A DNA stretch of 64,000 nucleotides, from contig NC_057925.1 of assembly GCF_018873765.1 (NCBI RefSeq), positions 47,337,010-47,401,009 on the forward strand. The letters run 5' to 3'. The notes beneath the pieces are model-generated. The model saw only the letters and a program-made list of their open reading frames with translations. It made no database searches and was not told the DNA's origin. A program made the translations under genes and the position numbers. Each line of letters begins with the position of its first letter. Positions within the stretch are counted from its first letter, which is position 1. This stretch comes from Telopea speciosissima (Eukaryota; Streptophyta; Magnoliopsida; Proteales; Proteaceae). Below are positions 11,821-25,098 of the stretch, in pieces.

Positions 11821-14800
11821 ATGGCTGCCATTAATTCCAACCTGTTAATACTCATTAGCGAATACAAACTTAATGGTACAAACTATGTCGATTGGTACCG
11901 GAGCATTAAGTTGCTCCTGACTGCTGAAGGACTGTACACAGTTCTAGATGGACAAGTTTCTCCTCAACCCGACCCGAACGATTTTGAGACAAATAAAGAG
12001 ATGCAAGAGTTCCTCATGAGGGATTCCAATGCATCACTTTATATCCTAGGATCGTTGGAAAAGTCAGTTGTAGACTCGGTCAAGGATATACGCACTGCTG
12101 GGGAAAAAATGGATAAGCTTGCTGAATTGTTCAACAAGCAGTTGACACACGCACATTCTGATGCGGTGAGTCAAATCCATAACTCTAAGATGTCCCAGGG
12201 GACTCCAGTGATGGATCATGTGATGAAAATGATCAATCTGTTTGAAAAATTAGAATCCATGGGGACTGATTTCAGCTTGCGATACAAGACTGATGTGATC
12301 TTAGCGTCACTCACTTTTGCCTACGCAGCTTTTCGGATGTCCTACAAGATGTCCGAGAAGGAGATGGAGCTCACCCAACTTGCTAATGCACTGGTAGAGG
12401 CTGAAGCATCCTTGAAAAAGGATAAGGCTGAGGTCAATGCAACTTAAGCAAAGCCTTCTTCAAATGGGAAGAAGAAGAAAAAGAGAAGTAAGGGTAAGAC
12501 TCTGAAAGCCAAGGGTGGGAAGTCTGGCAATAAAGGCAAAGGCAAATGCTCCTATTGCAAGAAGGAGGGTCACTGGAAAAGAAACTGTCGTGCTTACCTA
12601 ACAACTTTGAAAGACAAAGCCGGATGAAACAAAGGCTATTAAAGAAGGTACATATGATGTTCACGTTCTTTATGAGTCTAATTTGTCTTTTGAATCGACC
12701 AATTCTTGGTTGGTGGATAGTGGATCCACTGTTCACATTTGCAGGGGTTCAAGGAGACAAGGAACCTGAAAAAAAATGAAGTGCGTCTTTGGATGGGCAC
12801 TGGAGCTGAGACCATGGCGTTGGCTCTGGGAACTTTTATTTTAAATTTTGGTTATGTTAGTTTAGTTTTAAAGGATTGCTATTATGTACCCTCCTTCAAG
12901 AGGAAGATAATTTCAGTTTCAAAACTTGTTTTGGACGGATATAGTTTTTCCTTTAATTCTAAATTGATTATTCGTTTTAATAATTCCTTTGTGGCATTCG
13001 GATATATACAAAGTGGTTTGTATTTTCTAGATTGCCCTATTAGAACGAATGTTGTTTCAAATGTTGATTTGAAACGGAAAGCAGCTCCAGTGAACTCAAC
13101 ATATCTGTGGCATCTAAGATTGGGTCACATTAATGTGGACCGAATCAGTAGATTGGTGAGGGATGGGCCCTTAGAGAGTTTGAGGGTGGAACCATTCCCT
13201 ACCTGTGAGTCATGCCTTCAGGGCAAAATGACCAAGAAACCCTTTAGCAATAAAAGTGTTAGAGCCACAAATCTGTTGGAGTTGATACACACTGACATGT
13301 GCGGACCCATAAACATACAAGCAAGATATGGGTATGAGTACTTTATCACGTTCACCGATGATTACTCTAGATATGGTTACATATACTTGATGCATAGGAA
13401 ATCGGAAGCCTTTGATAAATTCAAAGAATTCTAAGCCGAGGTCGAAAGACAGCTCGATAAACGCGTCAAGTCCTTACGATCAGATCGTGGAGGGGAGTAT
13501 CTATCGGATGAGTTTAAAGAACATCTCATATCCCAAGGGATAGTTAGCCAGCTAACTAATCCAGGCACACCACAACAAAATGGTGTATCCGAACGATGCA
13601 ATCGAACCCTATTGGATATGATCAAGACGATGCTCACTTATAGTGAGCTGCCTCTTTCTTTCTGGGGGTACGCTTTAGAGACAGCGATATATATCTTGAA
13701 TAGGGTTCCATCTAAGTCTGTAGCCAAGACACCCTTTGAGTTGTGGAAAGGGCGAAAGCCCAGTATTCAACACCTTAGGGTATGGGGTTGCATAGCACAT
13801 GTACGAAACCAACAGACAGACAAGTTGGAATCCAGGACTTCGAGATGCTATTTCTTAGGCTACCCCAAAGGCACGATATGCTATTATTTCTATGACCCAG
13901 TTGACCAAAAGGTCATTGTAAGTAAACATGTCACATTTTTTGAGGAAGAAATGATGACCCAGAGGTCCGAACCAGTAGTCATAAAAGAGCTATCAAATGG
14001 CTCAGAAACGTCACTTCCAGAAGTGAGACCAACTAACATACCCGCTGAAATACCAACACCTGAGGAACCTCGACGCAGTGGGAGGACTATTAGACTACCC
14101 ACCACGCTAACTCTTCTAACCGAAGAGGAAACAATGGAAGGGTTCCACATGGTATCGGTTGAATCGGATGATGATCCGATGACATACTCTGAGGCTCTAA
14201 AGGATGTTGATGCCACTAGGTGGCTGGAAGCAATGCGCTCTGAAATTGATTCGATGCATTCCAACAAGGTCTGGACTCTAGTCGATCCACCACTTGGCGT
14301 CAAGCCGATTGGATGTAAATAGATCTTCAAGAGGAAGAAGGGCGCAGATGGAAAGGTTGAGAGATTCAAAGCGAGACTGGTGGCAATGGGTTATACCCAG
14401 AAAGAGGGTATAGACTATAAGGAAACCTTTTCACCAGTAGCGATGATGAAATCCATCAGGATTTTATTGGCTATCGCAGCATACTTTGATTATGAGATCT
14501 GGCAGATGGATGCGCAGACTGCATTTCTAAATGGGTTCCTTCAAGAGGAAATCTACATGGAACAGCCAGAGGGGATCTCTTCCTTGGAGGAAGAAAGAAA
14601 GGTGTGCAAATTGGAGAGGTCCATTTATGGGTTGAAGCAGGCTTCCAGGAGCTGGAACATCAGGTTTGATCAATCAATCAAATCGTTTGATTTTTATCAA
14701 AACATGGATGAACCATGCGTTTACAAGAAGATCAATGGGAGGACAGTATGTTTTCTTGTTTTATACGTAGATGACATATTGTTGATTGGTAACGATGTAG

Positions 14801-15753
14801 GTTTTCTTTCATCAGTAAAACAGTGGTTATCCACAACGTTTTCGATGAAAGACCTTGGTAAAGCTAGCTATATCCTTGGGATCAAACTCGTAAGAGACTG
14901 CCAGAAAATGATGCTAGGCTTGTCACAGGCTACCTATATAAACAAAGTCCTGGTCAGATTTAGTATGGAGAACTCTAAGAGGGGAAGTGTTCCCTTCAGA
15001 CATGGAGTCAGTCTTTCCAGATCTCAATATCCTCAGTCTCAGATAGACATTGAAGAGATGAAGAAGATTCCCTATGCCTCAGCAGTAGGGAATCTTATAT
15101 ACGCTATGTTGTGTACGAGGCCGGACATTTGCTATGCAGTAGGTATGGTAAGTCGTTATCAATCTAACCCTGGACGCGAGCATTGGAGTGCTGTCAAGAA
15201 TATCCTCAAGTACCTGAGAAGGACTAAGGAATATTTCTTGGTTTTTGGATCTGATCAGTTGTCAGTATTGGGATACATAGATTCGGATTTCCAAACTGAC
15301 AAGGATGACAGAAAATCCACGTCCGGGATGGTATATATAATGGGTGGAGGTGTCATTGTATGACAGAGTGTGAAACAAAAGTCTACAGCCGATTCTACTA
15401 CCGAAGCAGAATACCTTACAGCTTGTGATGCAGCAAAAGAAGGTGTTTGGCTGAGGAAATTCCTATCAGATTTGGAGGTAGTCCCTGACCTTGTCAATGA
15501 CCCTATTCCCCTGTTATGTGACAACAGAGGGGCCATTGCACAAGCTAAGGAACCTAGGGCTCATTAGAGGAACAAGCACGTGCAGCGGAAGTATCACCTC
15601 ATCAGAGAGATTATCCAGCAGGGTGACGTGAGTATCTCCAAAGTGGACACAACTGAAAATGTGTTTGATGTCATGACAAAGGGTTTGTCACCAGGTGTGT
15701 TTGAGAAACACATGGAGGGCATGGGTTTAAAATGTATGGGGAATTGGCTTTGA
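11821..15753 (+). pseudogene. Copia-2 gag-pol polyprotein, disrupted
   Basis: Gag starts at the ATG at 11821. A CX2CX4HX4C zinc knuckle is at 12547-12588, a D-S-G protease near 12715, a GAG-pre-integrase segment near 13105-13245, an integrase near 13270-13900, a reverse transcriptase with YVDD at 14764-14775, and an RNase H ending at a stop at 15751-15753. In-frame stops occur at 12445 (TAA), 13432 (TAA), 14320 (TAG), 15361 (TGA) and 15565 (TAG). The protease is shifted out of frame between about 12615 and 12750, with the original frame restored afterwards. The copy cannot encode a functional polyprotein. Confidence 0.94.
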
Positions 15754-15769
15754 TGTACAAGTGGGAGAT

Positions 15770-17477
15770 TGTTGGACAAGTGTATGTCCATCAAACCCAG
15801 TTCGATCTGGTTCAACCCGGTTCACCTTTGTATTGAACATTTATACATTTTAGTTTGATATTGTCACATGCGATATAAACTTTTTGAGCATTATGTGTCC
15901 CTAAGTTTTACTTAAAATGGTAGTCACGACTAGGGTTTGGGCTGGGCACCCTTATCATATGGTCGTCGCATTGGGTATGCCTAGACATGTGATGTCAGGG
16001 TACGAATGCGAGGGCTCACATGTTTGATTTGTGCATTGGCGAAGAATCTACTTTGTCGATTCCCTCATGTATTACTGTCAGATGTAAGAAGGGATAGACA
16101 TGTGTCACTGACACCCTGTACCTGAGGGAACCCGTCACTGCAAAGTGTGATAGCATTCTTTGGTTCATCAATGACTGAGACTCAAGAGAGTCAAAGCCGG
16201 TGTTCTGGGAATGCGTGAACACTTTGTGAGTAAAGAAGTTATCCAACACGGTCGTCACTGCCCGATTGGGGAACACCAAGATAGAGACTATCTGTGCATG
16301 GTCGATTCAGAATCTGGATCCAGTACCGTTTTGGAAATGGTTTTGCAAAATTTATTTTACATAAAATGATACATTAGTTATAGTTATTTTAAATAAAGTG
16401 TTTAATCGAGTTTTGCGGGACTCGATCAGATGCACAGACTCTCGTATATGGACACGTACTATGGATTGGGGTTTGGCAGTACATGTGTACATGCCCTAGA
16501 TTCCATAATGATGGTGTTGATTAGTGGGGGGTTGTATATGATAATTGTTATCATATAGGGAGTTATTTGAAATTTGCTAATTTAATTGGCTCTTTGTTTA
16601 ATTAATGGATATGGTGCTAATTGTAATTATCAATTAATAATTAAATAAAGAATCTAATTAAAACTTTCCCTATTAGATTCTGCTTCTTCACCTGTGTAGC
16701 ACTTTGAGTTTAAACAGAACTGCCAAAAAGAGAGATAGAGAGAGTCAGACTCTCACTGGGGATTCATTAAATCCTACTGGGATTTAATTAATTCAAAACA
16801 TTATAAATAGAGGACCAAAAAAGGCCAAAGTAAGAAGCGCTCCATGTTTTTGCGTGGCCCCCTCTTCTGCGTTTTAGTCTCTCTCTCTCCCTCTTTGAGA
16901 TCTCTTCTTCTTCTTCTAGTTTCTTTCATCTGCGTTTGAAAGTTAGGGTTTGTGAAACCCTGGATCTGTGCTGAAGAATTTGAGAGCATCTGGGATTGGC
17001 TTGAAGAACCTTGGTAACACCGTTGGAGGTTCAGATCTGTTTGCTTGGAGCACTCACTGGAGGAAGAACCACTGTCTATTGGAGGAGCAACACTTGAGGC
17101 TCACCAGGTTAGCAGTTCTTCATTAATTCCTTCAGTTTATTGATTATTAATATTTATGGGATGCGAAAGAAACTCGAATCGACATTTTCCGCTACGCATT
17201 CGAGTTAGGGATGGATCCCCCTTGCCATGTGATAGACCAGGGATGAGTTTCTTCGTCCCTACTGTGATAATAAATTTTATGGGACACATGAGGGAAGGAG
17301 AAACCCTAATAGGGATGCACCAGGGTTTCCATGGGAAACCATGGGAAGCCCTAAAAATTAAATAGGACACCCATGGGACACCATGGGCTAACCCAAGGCG
17401 TGCAAAACCCTGAGGATAAATATCTTGGTCTCTCTAAGAAATCATGGTTTGATCCCTGGACCGTTGTTTGACTAACA
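15770..17477 (+). repeat. Copia-2 3' LTR
   Basis: This 1708-bp partner of 8298-10011 is preceded by a purine-rich AAGTGGGAGAT polypurine tract. The AG microsatellite near 16730 is shorter than in the 5' LTR. Confidence 0.94.
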
Positions 17478-17550
17478 CCCTGGACGCGCCCTTGACGCTG
17501 GACTCCCTGGAGACGATCCTGATCCCTTCTATTTTCATGGGATTGGAGAA
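17478..17550 (-). repeat. Short foldback repeat, copy 2 (right part)
   Basis: Continuation of the repeat broken at 8297. It contains the reverse complement of the 7205-7240 end, including GAGACGATCCTGATC. Confidence 0.55.
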
Positions 17551-18301
17551 GATTTTTTTCCATCAATAACAGACTAAAAGAGGATATTATTGATTTATAA
17601 TTATTTTGCTATAAATAAATAATTATCTGGATCATCATCATTATCTGTCATCAAGGTCTATGTAGTTAAGAAGACACTAGAACTGTTACATGTGGGGATC
17701 AAGTGGATGACCTGCAGCATACTCTCCTAATATACACATACGTCTTTTTTTTTCTTTTTCTCTTTTTTTCTTTTTCTCTTTTTTCCTTTTTTTTTTTTTT
17801 TGTTTTGGATAATACATACACACATGTACTTGTTTAGAAATCTGCCACATGCAGTAATTAGTAGTCTCAAAGAAAGGTTAAAACTTATTAATTTGACACG
17901 TGGATGTGCGCGTGGTGAAATGGGCTGCAAGGTAACAGTTAGCTCACCACTCGTTCTCAAGTGTCACATCAGAAAACGCGTACTCCTCGATCGGTTGGAT
18001 CCCCATTGGCGGCCACTAGAGGAAGCTAATTAAGACTCTTTTTTTTTTTTATTAAAGCTAATTAAGACCTGTGATCAATATTAGGCAATTCTCTATATAT
18101 TAATTAATTAATTAATGTGTCTTATTAATGTACAAGTTGGATTACAGTTCACAAGCACTTATTAGTGTTGGATGTAACGCCATTATATATAAATTGCCAT
18201 TTAAATTAGGCCACGTAAGGGAAGGGTAATGTATGGGTTGGGGTTTATAGAATCAGGATAGGATGAGTTTGAATCGACCCATTTTTTCTACCAAAAATAA
18301 A
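17551..18301. other. Intergenic, no gene
   Basis: AT-rich. A long polypyrimidine tract of T and C lies at about 17744-17810. No coding region or recognisable element was seen. Confidence 0.5.
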
Positions 18302-18310
18302 ATAAAATAA

Positions 18311-19898
18311 GGGTTATTTCCTAATGCCCCTGAAAATAACCAAACTTACAGTTGCCCCTGAACTTTCACTAATTTCACGTACATCCTTACTTTCCAAACT
18401 AAGTATCACTATAGTTCCTGCCGTTAGACAGAGACGTTATAACATAATGAATCCCAGTTTTTGAACTTCGATGGACCATATGGCCCCTGCATAGGATAAA
18501 ATGACCAAAGTGACTTTACCTGAAAAAAAAAACCCTGCAACTCATCTTCCCCAAATCGTTTAGGATTTGAGGAAAATGAGTTCTTGAATCAGAATTTCCT
18601 GGTATGATTAAATGCTTGCATTTAGTAGGAACCTGAGTTGCGAATTTAATCTCCAAGTCCAAGATCCAGAGCTTTCGTCATTATTGAGAACCAACTTGCG
18701 AACCAGATCTGCAACTCCTTTGTCCGCCTGAATCAATTTCAGAAATCTAACAGGGATAGAAGGATGATCAACACATATGGTCCTTCAAATTCCAAAAACC
18801 CTAATAAACCCGACTGCATAACATAAACAAAAAGTACTAACTGAACCATCAATTCAAGCATCAACAAACGAAAACCCTGATCGATCCATCTTTGAACCCT
18901 CCCCCTCCTTGAATCCGCTTAATCCCAGAAACATAGGCCATAATCGAAGAAGAAGAAGAAGAAACCAAGCCACAGGCTCGAATTCAACAGAAAGATACAT
19001 ATGCATAAACGAAAAATTCAACTACGAGAGCTATTTGTCAATTGGATATGAGATCTCGGAGTAACCGACCTGAATTCGATTTTTCCTCTTTTAAGCAGTT
19101 TGATCAATAGACAGCAGATTCCAGAGATAGACGATATGAATTGATCGGAAGAGAGGAAAATCCCTCTCTCCGGAAGAATCGATCCCACAAGCGATAAATC
19201 TCTCTGAGCTGTGATGCCTGTGAACTGTGAATCTGTGATACTCTTTCTGGATTGAATTTTGAAGATGAGATGAAACCTTTTGTTTTCTTCTCTTTGTATT
19301 GGACAAACACCCACTAGACGTGTGAAATTAATACTTATTTGCTGAAGTTTCCTTGGCCTGGATTCAATAGAGTTGGGGGTTACTAACTGTTGCTGTTTAA
19401 TCTTGTCCAAGAGTTGAAAAATTCTGCAACTGAACCAGGTTCCAAGACTTCCCTCTCTTTTCCCTTTCTCTTCTTTTGCTCAAGAAGAAATTCAATTTTC
19501 CAAACTGACATGCCTCGGCAGATTCCTGAGTTTTCCATGAGAAAATCAAGAGGGGTAGAATTGAATTTCTTCTTGATTTCTGATTCAAAAATTCATCTTC
19601 CCCTTCCCATCAAAAAAATAAACTCATCTTCCCCAAACCCTAAACGATTTGGGGAAGATGAGTTGCAGGTTTGTTTTTTTTTCAGGTAAAGTCATTTTGG
19701 TCATTTTACGTTATTCAGGGGTCATATGGTTCATTAAAGTTCAAAAACTAGGATCCGTTATGTTATAACATCTCTGTGTAACAGCAGGGACTATAGTGAT
19801 ACTTAGTTTGGAAAGCAGGGGTGTATATGAAATTAATGAAAGTTTAAGAGGATAATTATAAATTTAATCATTTTTAGGGGGGCATTTGAAAATAACCC
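18311..19898. mobile_element. MULE-A: long-TIR Mutator-like element
   Basis: A non-autonomous element of about 1.59 kb with TIRs of roughly 250 bp (18311-18560 and 19648-19898) that start GGGTTATT. The flanking 9-mers are ATAAAATAA (18302-18310) and ATAAACTAA (19899-19907), a 9-bp target duplication with one mismatch, typical of Mutator-like elements. No transposase is present. The interior includes a minus-strand open frame of 130 codons (19018-19410) that I do not recognise. Confidence 0.85.
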
Positions 19899-19935
19899 AT
19901 AAACTAAAATTGATCGATTTGGATAAGAATCGATT

Positions 19936-20442
19936 GTGATCGATGCAACAGGGTCGGGTTTTTGAAACTTCATTCCAAACCTAATTTGCCATAGCTAGGC
20001 CCAGGCCCAGGCCCGACCCAACCCTGACTCAGGGCCTAGAAAATCCAACTCTAACCTGCCCTCAGGGTCGGCCGGGCTAACCCTAATTGGCCATGATCAT
20101 AGAGTGGGATCAAAGAGAAAATTATCAATTTTACATAAAATAAATAATAAAATATAGTATCACTTATTATCTTCATATATAATTTATTATATAATAAAAT
20201 ATGTGTCATGTATAGTTTATAATATATATAGTATATCAATATGTATTTTATAGTATAACTTAAAACAGGGTCGGGTTGGGCCGGACTGGGCTCAACTCTG
20301 GCCTGACCCGACCCGACCCTGACTCAAGGCCAAAAATTTCTAACCCTGACCCACCCTCAAGGTCAGGTATCTCAACTCAAAGACCCTGTTCAAGCTCAGG
20401 GCGAGTTCGGACCGATAGGGCCATACTTGCACCTCTAAGATG
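19936..20442. repeat. Dispersed repeat rich in GGGTCGGG
   Basis: Two GC-rich blocks with many GGGTCGGG and CCCGACCC motifs flank an AT-rich core (20112-20260). The core and the right block recur at about 59130-59490. The right end, CTTGCACCTCTA, resembles a hAT-like terminus (TAGAGGTGCAAG), but I found no target duplication. Confidence 0.5.
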
Positions 20443-21030
20443 GATTGTGTCAAGCAGGGTGTCCCAATCCTGTTTAACCAGTCCAAATGATCCAGCATTT
20501 GCATGAAATGGATACGTTTTGGCTGCATCCTTTGAAAAAATTGAAAGCAAAGAGAGGGCGAGGCCGGGCCAGGGGTGTTGTAGTGGGAGAGAGAGAGAGA
20601 GAGATAGGAGGAGAGAAACAGAGAGGGGGCCAGGGAGGAGACGAAGAGGGAGGGGGGAGAGGGGACGAAGGGACTGAGGCAGGGGAGGGAAGTCGGGAAG
20701 ATTCTGGAAAATCTTCCTGTTGTTTTTTTAAACCGATTCATTACCCAATCCAAGACCGCTCCCGAAACAGGTTGATTCTGGCCGATCCAGACCGTTCAAG
20801 GCTGATTTTGATCCATTACTAAATTGGAATCGGCCAAGACCGATACAAAACCCTATTCCATGTGTTAATACCTAGGGATAGAACTTTGAAGATGCAATCA
20901 CTCACAGCCTGTGAGAGGGAATACCCTTGGTTTTGCCGCCCTCGATGGTCCCATAAAGGATGGAGTAGCTTTGCTTGTTGCTACCAGCTCTCGAGTCCAA
21001 ACTTTGGATCACTTACGTAAATTTATCATT
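20443..21030. other. Intergenic, purine-rich, no gene
   Basis: A G/A-rich low-complexity tract (about 20535-20700) produces long open frames on both strands; their composition is that of simple sequence, not protein. Nothing else is recognisable. Confidence 0.5.
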
Positions 21031-21038
21031 GATTGCCC

Positions 21039-21141
21039 AGTGCACCACATTTAAGAATCCAATCGTCCACCAAACACTCGAAAAGGTAAAAAAATGTCAT
21101 TGTCCATGTTTTTCCAGTTGGATTCTTAAGTGTAGTGCACT
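21039..21141. repeat. Foldback hairpin, 24-bp arms
   Basis: AGTGCACCACATTTAAGAAT (from 21039) is matched in reverse complement at 21118-21141 with about two mismatches and a 54-bp spacer. It abuts the left end of MULE-B and may be a small MITE. Confidence 0.55.
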
Positions 21142-22605
21142 TGGACAACCCTTGTACTATGGCCATTTTACTTACGATCACCAACGTTTCAAACAATTAC
21201 TTGACACACCCCCCGAAACCTGACTGTGTTAGTCTATTGTTAGTGTTTAAATGAAAATATCCATTTTAGCCTTATGGGTTATTCAACTAAAACTTATGAA
21301 ATTAAATGACCAACTTACCCTTCTCCTTCTCCTCCTCCTTTAATGAAATTTCTTCATCTGGTGAGAACACCAGATCTTTCAGGGATCCTTCTATTGGAGG
21401 TCAATCAATCTGAAATTCCGGGCAAAGCTGTTGTAACACTCCAGCATTTCAAGATCATCCAAGTGCAGACCCAGATTTCAGGGAACATGCTGATAAAGTT
21501 TGGCTGAAACAAGTTGGGCGAAAATCTGAGAACCAGATTTGAGTGGTTGTTGGGTTGATTGTCGTTATGATCGTTGGCTTTCTTTCAGGTTCTATCTTTT
21601 TCTCTTATAAATTCGGAGTTGAGGGTAAGGATGCTGTAATATCTCTGAAATCGCATTTGGAGGAGAGCAATTATGCAGAGAGGATTGGCATTAAATAATG
21701 GATGGACCAGACCTTGTCTTTTCCCCTAGTTCTACACTTGCTGAAATGTTGAAACTTGAAACAAGAAACCCTTCTATCTCCTTGTTACTCTTGAGAATTT
21801 GGACTTTGGAGTGAAGGTCGCCTTTGCTTGATCACCTGATCGATTGGCTTCTATTAATGGAGCTGGTCCTTTATTCCGACCCAAACTCTAATCCAACCGA
21901 TGCGTCCAATCTTCCCTGGCAAGACATGTTTCGATCTGCTTCAGCTCGTAAACCCGACCCTACCCCTTCTTCTCAATCCGTACCTAATTCTGACTCACAA
22001 GACAAGGCTGGATTTTTAGAACCCACATGCACCAGAAAAATCAGAAGAAATTTAACAACCCTAAACGAAAGAAAAATCCTACCCACAACCAAAAACTTCA
22101 AACCCAGATCTCACACCAAACATATTCAGCAGAACCTAACAAGAAATCAAAAAACCCCCCCAATGAAGGTAACCAACATGCATCTGATGTTTCTTTCCCT
22201 TTTACAAACAAACAAGAGAGATTTCTAAACTTTTAGATCTCACGAACTCTTGTCGGCCTAGATTCAGAAATTAAAACACAAAAAAAAAAAAAAAAAAAAA
22301 TTGCATGTTTTTTTACTCTCCCTCTTCGTTGGTATTCCACGGGCACTGAACAGTTGTGTTGCAGATGCAGTAGGGGGTAGGGGCGATGGGAAGAAGAAGA
22401 AGGGGGTAAATCTATCACTTCAGTATCCTTTAAGGGTAGTTTAGGCATTTATAAAATATTTAACCCTTGGTAACGGTGACTTACTAACGGACAAGACTAT
22501 TTGAAAAAAATGGTAAACTACAGGGGGTGTTCAAATAATTGTTTAAAAAATTAGAAAAAATAAGTAATTAGACCATAATACAGGAGGTGTCCAAGTAATT
22601 TTCTC
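21127..22605. mobile_element. MULE-B: diverged long-TIR element
   Basis: The left arm (about 21127-21240) and right arm (about 22480-22605) are inverted copies. Shared blocks include ACTTGGACA and CAATTACTTG against CAATTATTTG. The right terminus reads GAGAAAATTAC on the minus strand, like the other MULEs here. No clean 9-bp duplication was found and the left end is approximate. The interior has no recognised gene. Confidence 0.6.
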
Positions 22606-23490
22606 GGATGAAAATCCATCACTTTTTTTTTTTTTTAATGTAAATGTTTGACGTATGATTAGGTGATGATATTTAATTTTTTTTATTCAAATAAATATTT
22701 TTTTCATGTAATCTTAGTAGCAGAAAGTGGAATAGAGGTCTTCACCTAACCATACGTAAAGAGTACACCTTTGGAATTTGGATAGGTAATTTGGTCTCGC
22801 ACTCTCACCATCACCAGGTTCAATATATTGCCAAATAACTGATTCCGAATTTATTCTATTTAAATTCTTGCAAAGATATGTTGGAATTTTAAGTGGTTTT
22901 AAAAATAAAGATTTAAAATATTATTTTTTATTTTTCAAAAATCGCATGTTGGAGAGAAATGTCTTTTCTTGTTTGACACCTAAATGACTAATTGGTGTAA
23001 CTACTTATATGTGCGTCTGAATGGTCAATAGACACATTTTATGGGAAAAAGCATGGTTTTTGGGCATGGCAGTTTGAGACAATTTTTGGTGATGTTTTTT
23101 GTTCATCTATAAACCGAGGAGGTTTAACGGTTAAACTTTAACCCTTGTAAAAATAGTTTTGTGAAAACAATTTCAACCTTTGTTTTTCATTGGTCTTTCT
23201 GAACTCATGGTCTTATTGTTTTTCTAATTGAGCTGAAAACTAAAGCATGTGAAAGGGTGCAGTACTTGACGGGTCATTATTTTCTTAGGTTCCCTATTCG
23301 GTACAGTTGTCTGGTTCTTCTAATAAGGATGTGGAAATGACGATCTAACCCTCTGCCCGAACACACTGCCTGGGTGTGATTAAGTTGCCATTTCAGCCCT
23401 CCAAAGAGAGGAATCAGACCAGACAGGGCAGGGAGCCTGACAGAAAAAATATTCGTAGTTGTGTGCACGACTACTTATTGATATTGGCGA
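22606..23490. other. Intergenic, no gene
   Basis: Mostly AT-rich with several T runs. A segment near 23300-23450 contains the words ACTGCCTG and CTCTAA in a context vaguely like the MITE at 45559, but the match is too weak to call. Confidence 0.4.
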
Positions 23491-23499
23491 TTGATTTTT

Positions 23500-24807
23500 G
23501 GAAAAATTACAAGATTAGCTAACATCGGGTTTTGGCTTACAAAATTAACCACTTAATGTTTATGTTAACAAAACTAGCCAGTTCGAGTTTGGGCGAGTTT
23601 GGGAATTTCAAAAATAACCAAAACAGTACCCACACCCTTTTCCGGTTGCCGCGGGCGATTCCAAGGATCGACGGCGATGAATACTCATTCCAATCTTCAG
23701 TCTCCATGAAATCATTTGTTCCCAATTTTGTCCCTGTTCTCTCTCTCTCTCTCTCTCCATCCCAGTGGAGCTTCTCCCACTCCCTCCGGCAATGGCTGGC
23801 TCTGGTTCAGGTGTCGGTGCATGTGGAGATTTTGGTGGATCAGATTCAGGTGAAGCAATCTCAAGCACAACCTATTTGTGAGGATCGACAATGAGAGGCA
23901 GGGCAGCAATGGGCGTGCAACAATAAATCCCCATGTTTCTCTTTCTTAAAAGGTGAGGATTTCGTTGGGCAGTGGCGGCATTTGAAGCATTTCGTACCCA
24001 AAAGCGCAATGCAGATTGATTTGTTTCTCAGACAATCGAACTGGGGGAGGGACATCGAGAACTCTCAAGTAGTTTCTCTCTCTATTTCCATCTTTGCTGA
24101 AAACTTAGGTTGGCTTCTGGGGTTTTTTGTCCGCATAAGTAGCCGATTTTGATTCCAGAACCTGCTAATATTCAGTTTTGTATTTACTTACGTTTCTGGT
24201 TTCTCTGTTTCTAACATTTGGGTTCTCTTTCCTTCTCCTCTTCCCCCCTGTTCATATACTTGGTTTTTGGTTTTCATGTACAAAACTCAAATAACAATTT
24301 ACTTTATATCCGAGGATTCTAGTTATTTCCTGAATCTTCTGCATCTAGGTTCTTCATTTCATTTTTATGCATCTGGGTCATCTATTTTCTTTTTTCATTT
24401 ATCTGTCTTATCGCTATTGGTGTTTGGGTAACCAACTTTGAAGCTCCCAAGTTTTTGAGATTTCCTCTGGTTTGGTCTCTCACGACAGGCATGAAGGGTT
24501 CCTTCTACATTTTAATGGAGAAAGAAATATTGTAAGAATAGACAAACGATATCGAGTTGACCGGAAAAGAGAGGCAAGAGAAGCAAAGAGGGTTGGACTG
24601 AGAATGCGGTTATGAAGACCGAAGATTACAATGAGTCTTCATCATCGTCGATCAATGGAATCACCCACGGCAACCGGATAAGGGTGGGGTGCTGTTTTGG
24701 TTATTTTTGTAATACCCAAACTCGAACTGGTTAGTTCCGTTAACATAAACATTGGGTGGTTAAATTTGTAAACCAAAACCCAATGTTACTAATCTGGTAA
24801 TTTTCCC
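23500..24807. mobile_element. MULE-C: long-TIR Mutator-like element with perfect 9-bp duplication
   Basis: A 1.31 kb element with TIRs of about 150 bp starting GGAAAAATTAC (left) and GGGAAAATTAC (right, minus strand). The 9-bp target duplication TTGATTTTT at 23491-23499 and 24808-24816 is perfect. The GC-richer interior (about 23650-24060) with short open frames could be captured host sequence, but I do not recognise it. No transposase is present. Confidence 0.9.
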
Positions 24808-25098
24808 TTGATTTTTTATATCATGGAAATCGAATGATTTAATAGATCTTGGAGGTTGATTCACACTACTCCTAATTGCACAATAAGGGTGTTTGTGGTT
24901 GTAAAGACAGTGAAAGTATGATGACTCATCCTAACCATTTCTTAAGAGTTTCATGTATTTTCAAGTTCATGATGTCGTGTTCAATACTCAGGGTTTGTCA
25001 ACGTCTTCAACGAATTATTTGTGGTACTAATAAATTTTTGGGAGAGGGCTCTCTTAGAAAGCAGGGTTTCCTACACCCTCTCATAGTGATTATTCTAT

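Larger units (their letters stand above)
8298..17477 (+). mobile_element. Copia-2: full-length Ty1/copia LTR retrotransposon
   Basis: A 9.18 kb plus-strand element with LTRs at 8298-10011 and 15770-17477, both beginning TGTTGG and ending AACA. The flanking 5-mers are CCTTG (8293-8297) and CCCTG (17478-17482), a target duplication with one mismatch. A primer-binding site is at 10015 and a polypurine tract at about 15759-15769. The long leader (10028-11820) is non-coding and contains a G run near 10303-10309 and a GC-rich stretch to about 10495. Domain order is gag, protease, integrase, reverse transcriptase, RNase H. LTR divergence is clearly greater than in Copia-1, so this insertion is older. 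Confidence 0.95.

Noticed and set aside
19018..19410. 130-codon minus-strand frame inside MULE-A as a gene
   Set aside because: It shows no recognisable domain, overlapping frames of similar quality exist, and there is no evidence of expression; left as unrecognised interior.
20340..20822. Frames of 111 and 137 codons
   Set aside because: They read through purine-rich simple sequence (GAGAGA and GGAGGG), and the amino-acid composition reflects this.
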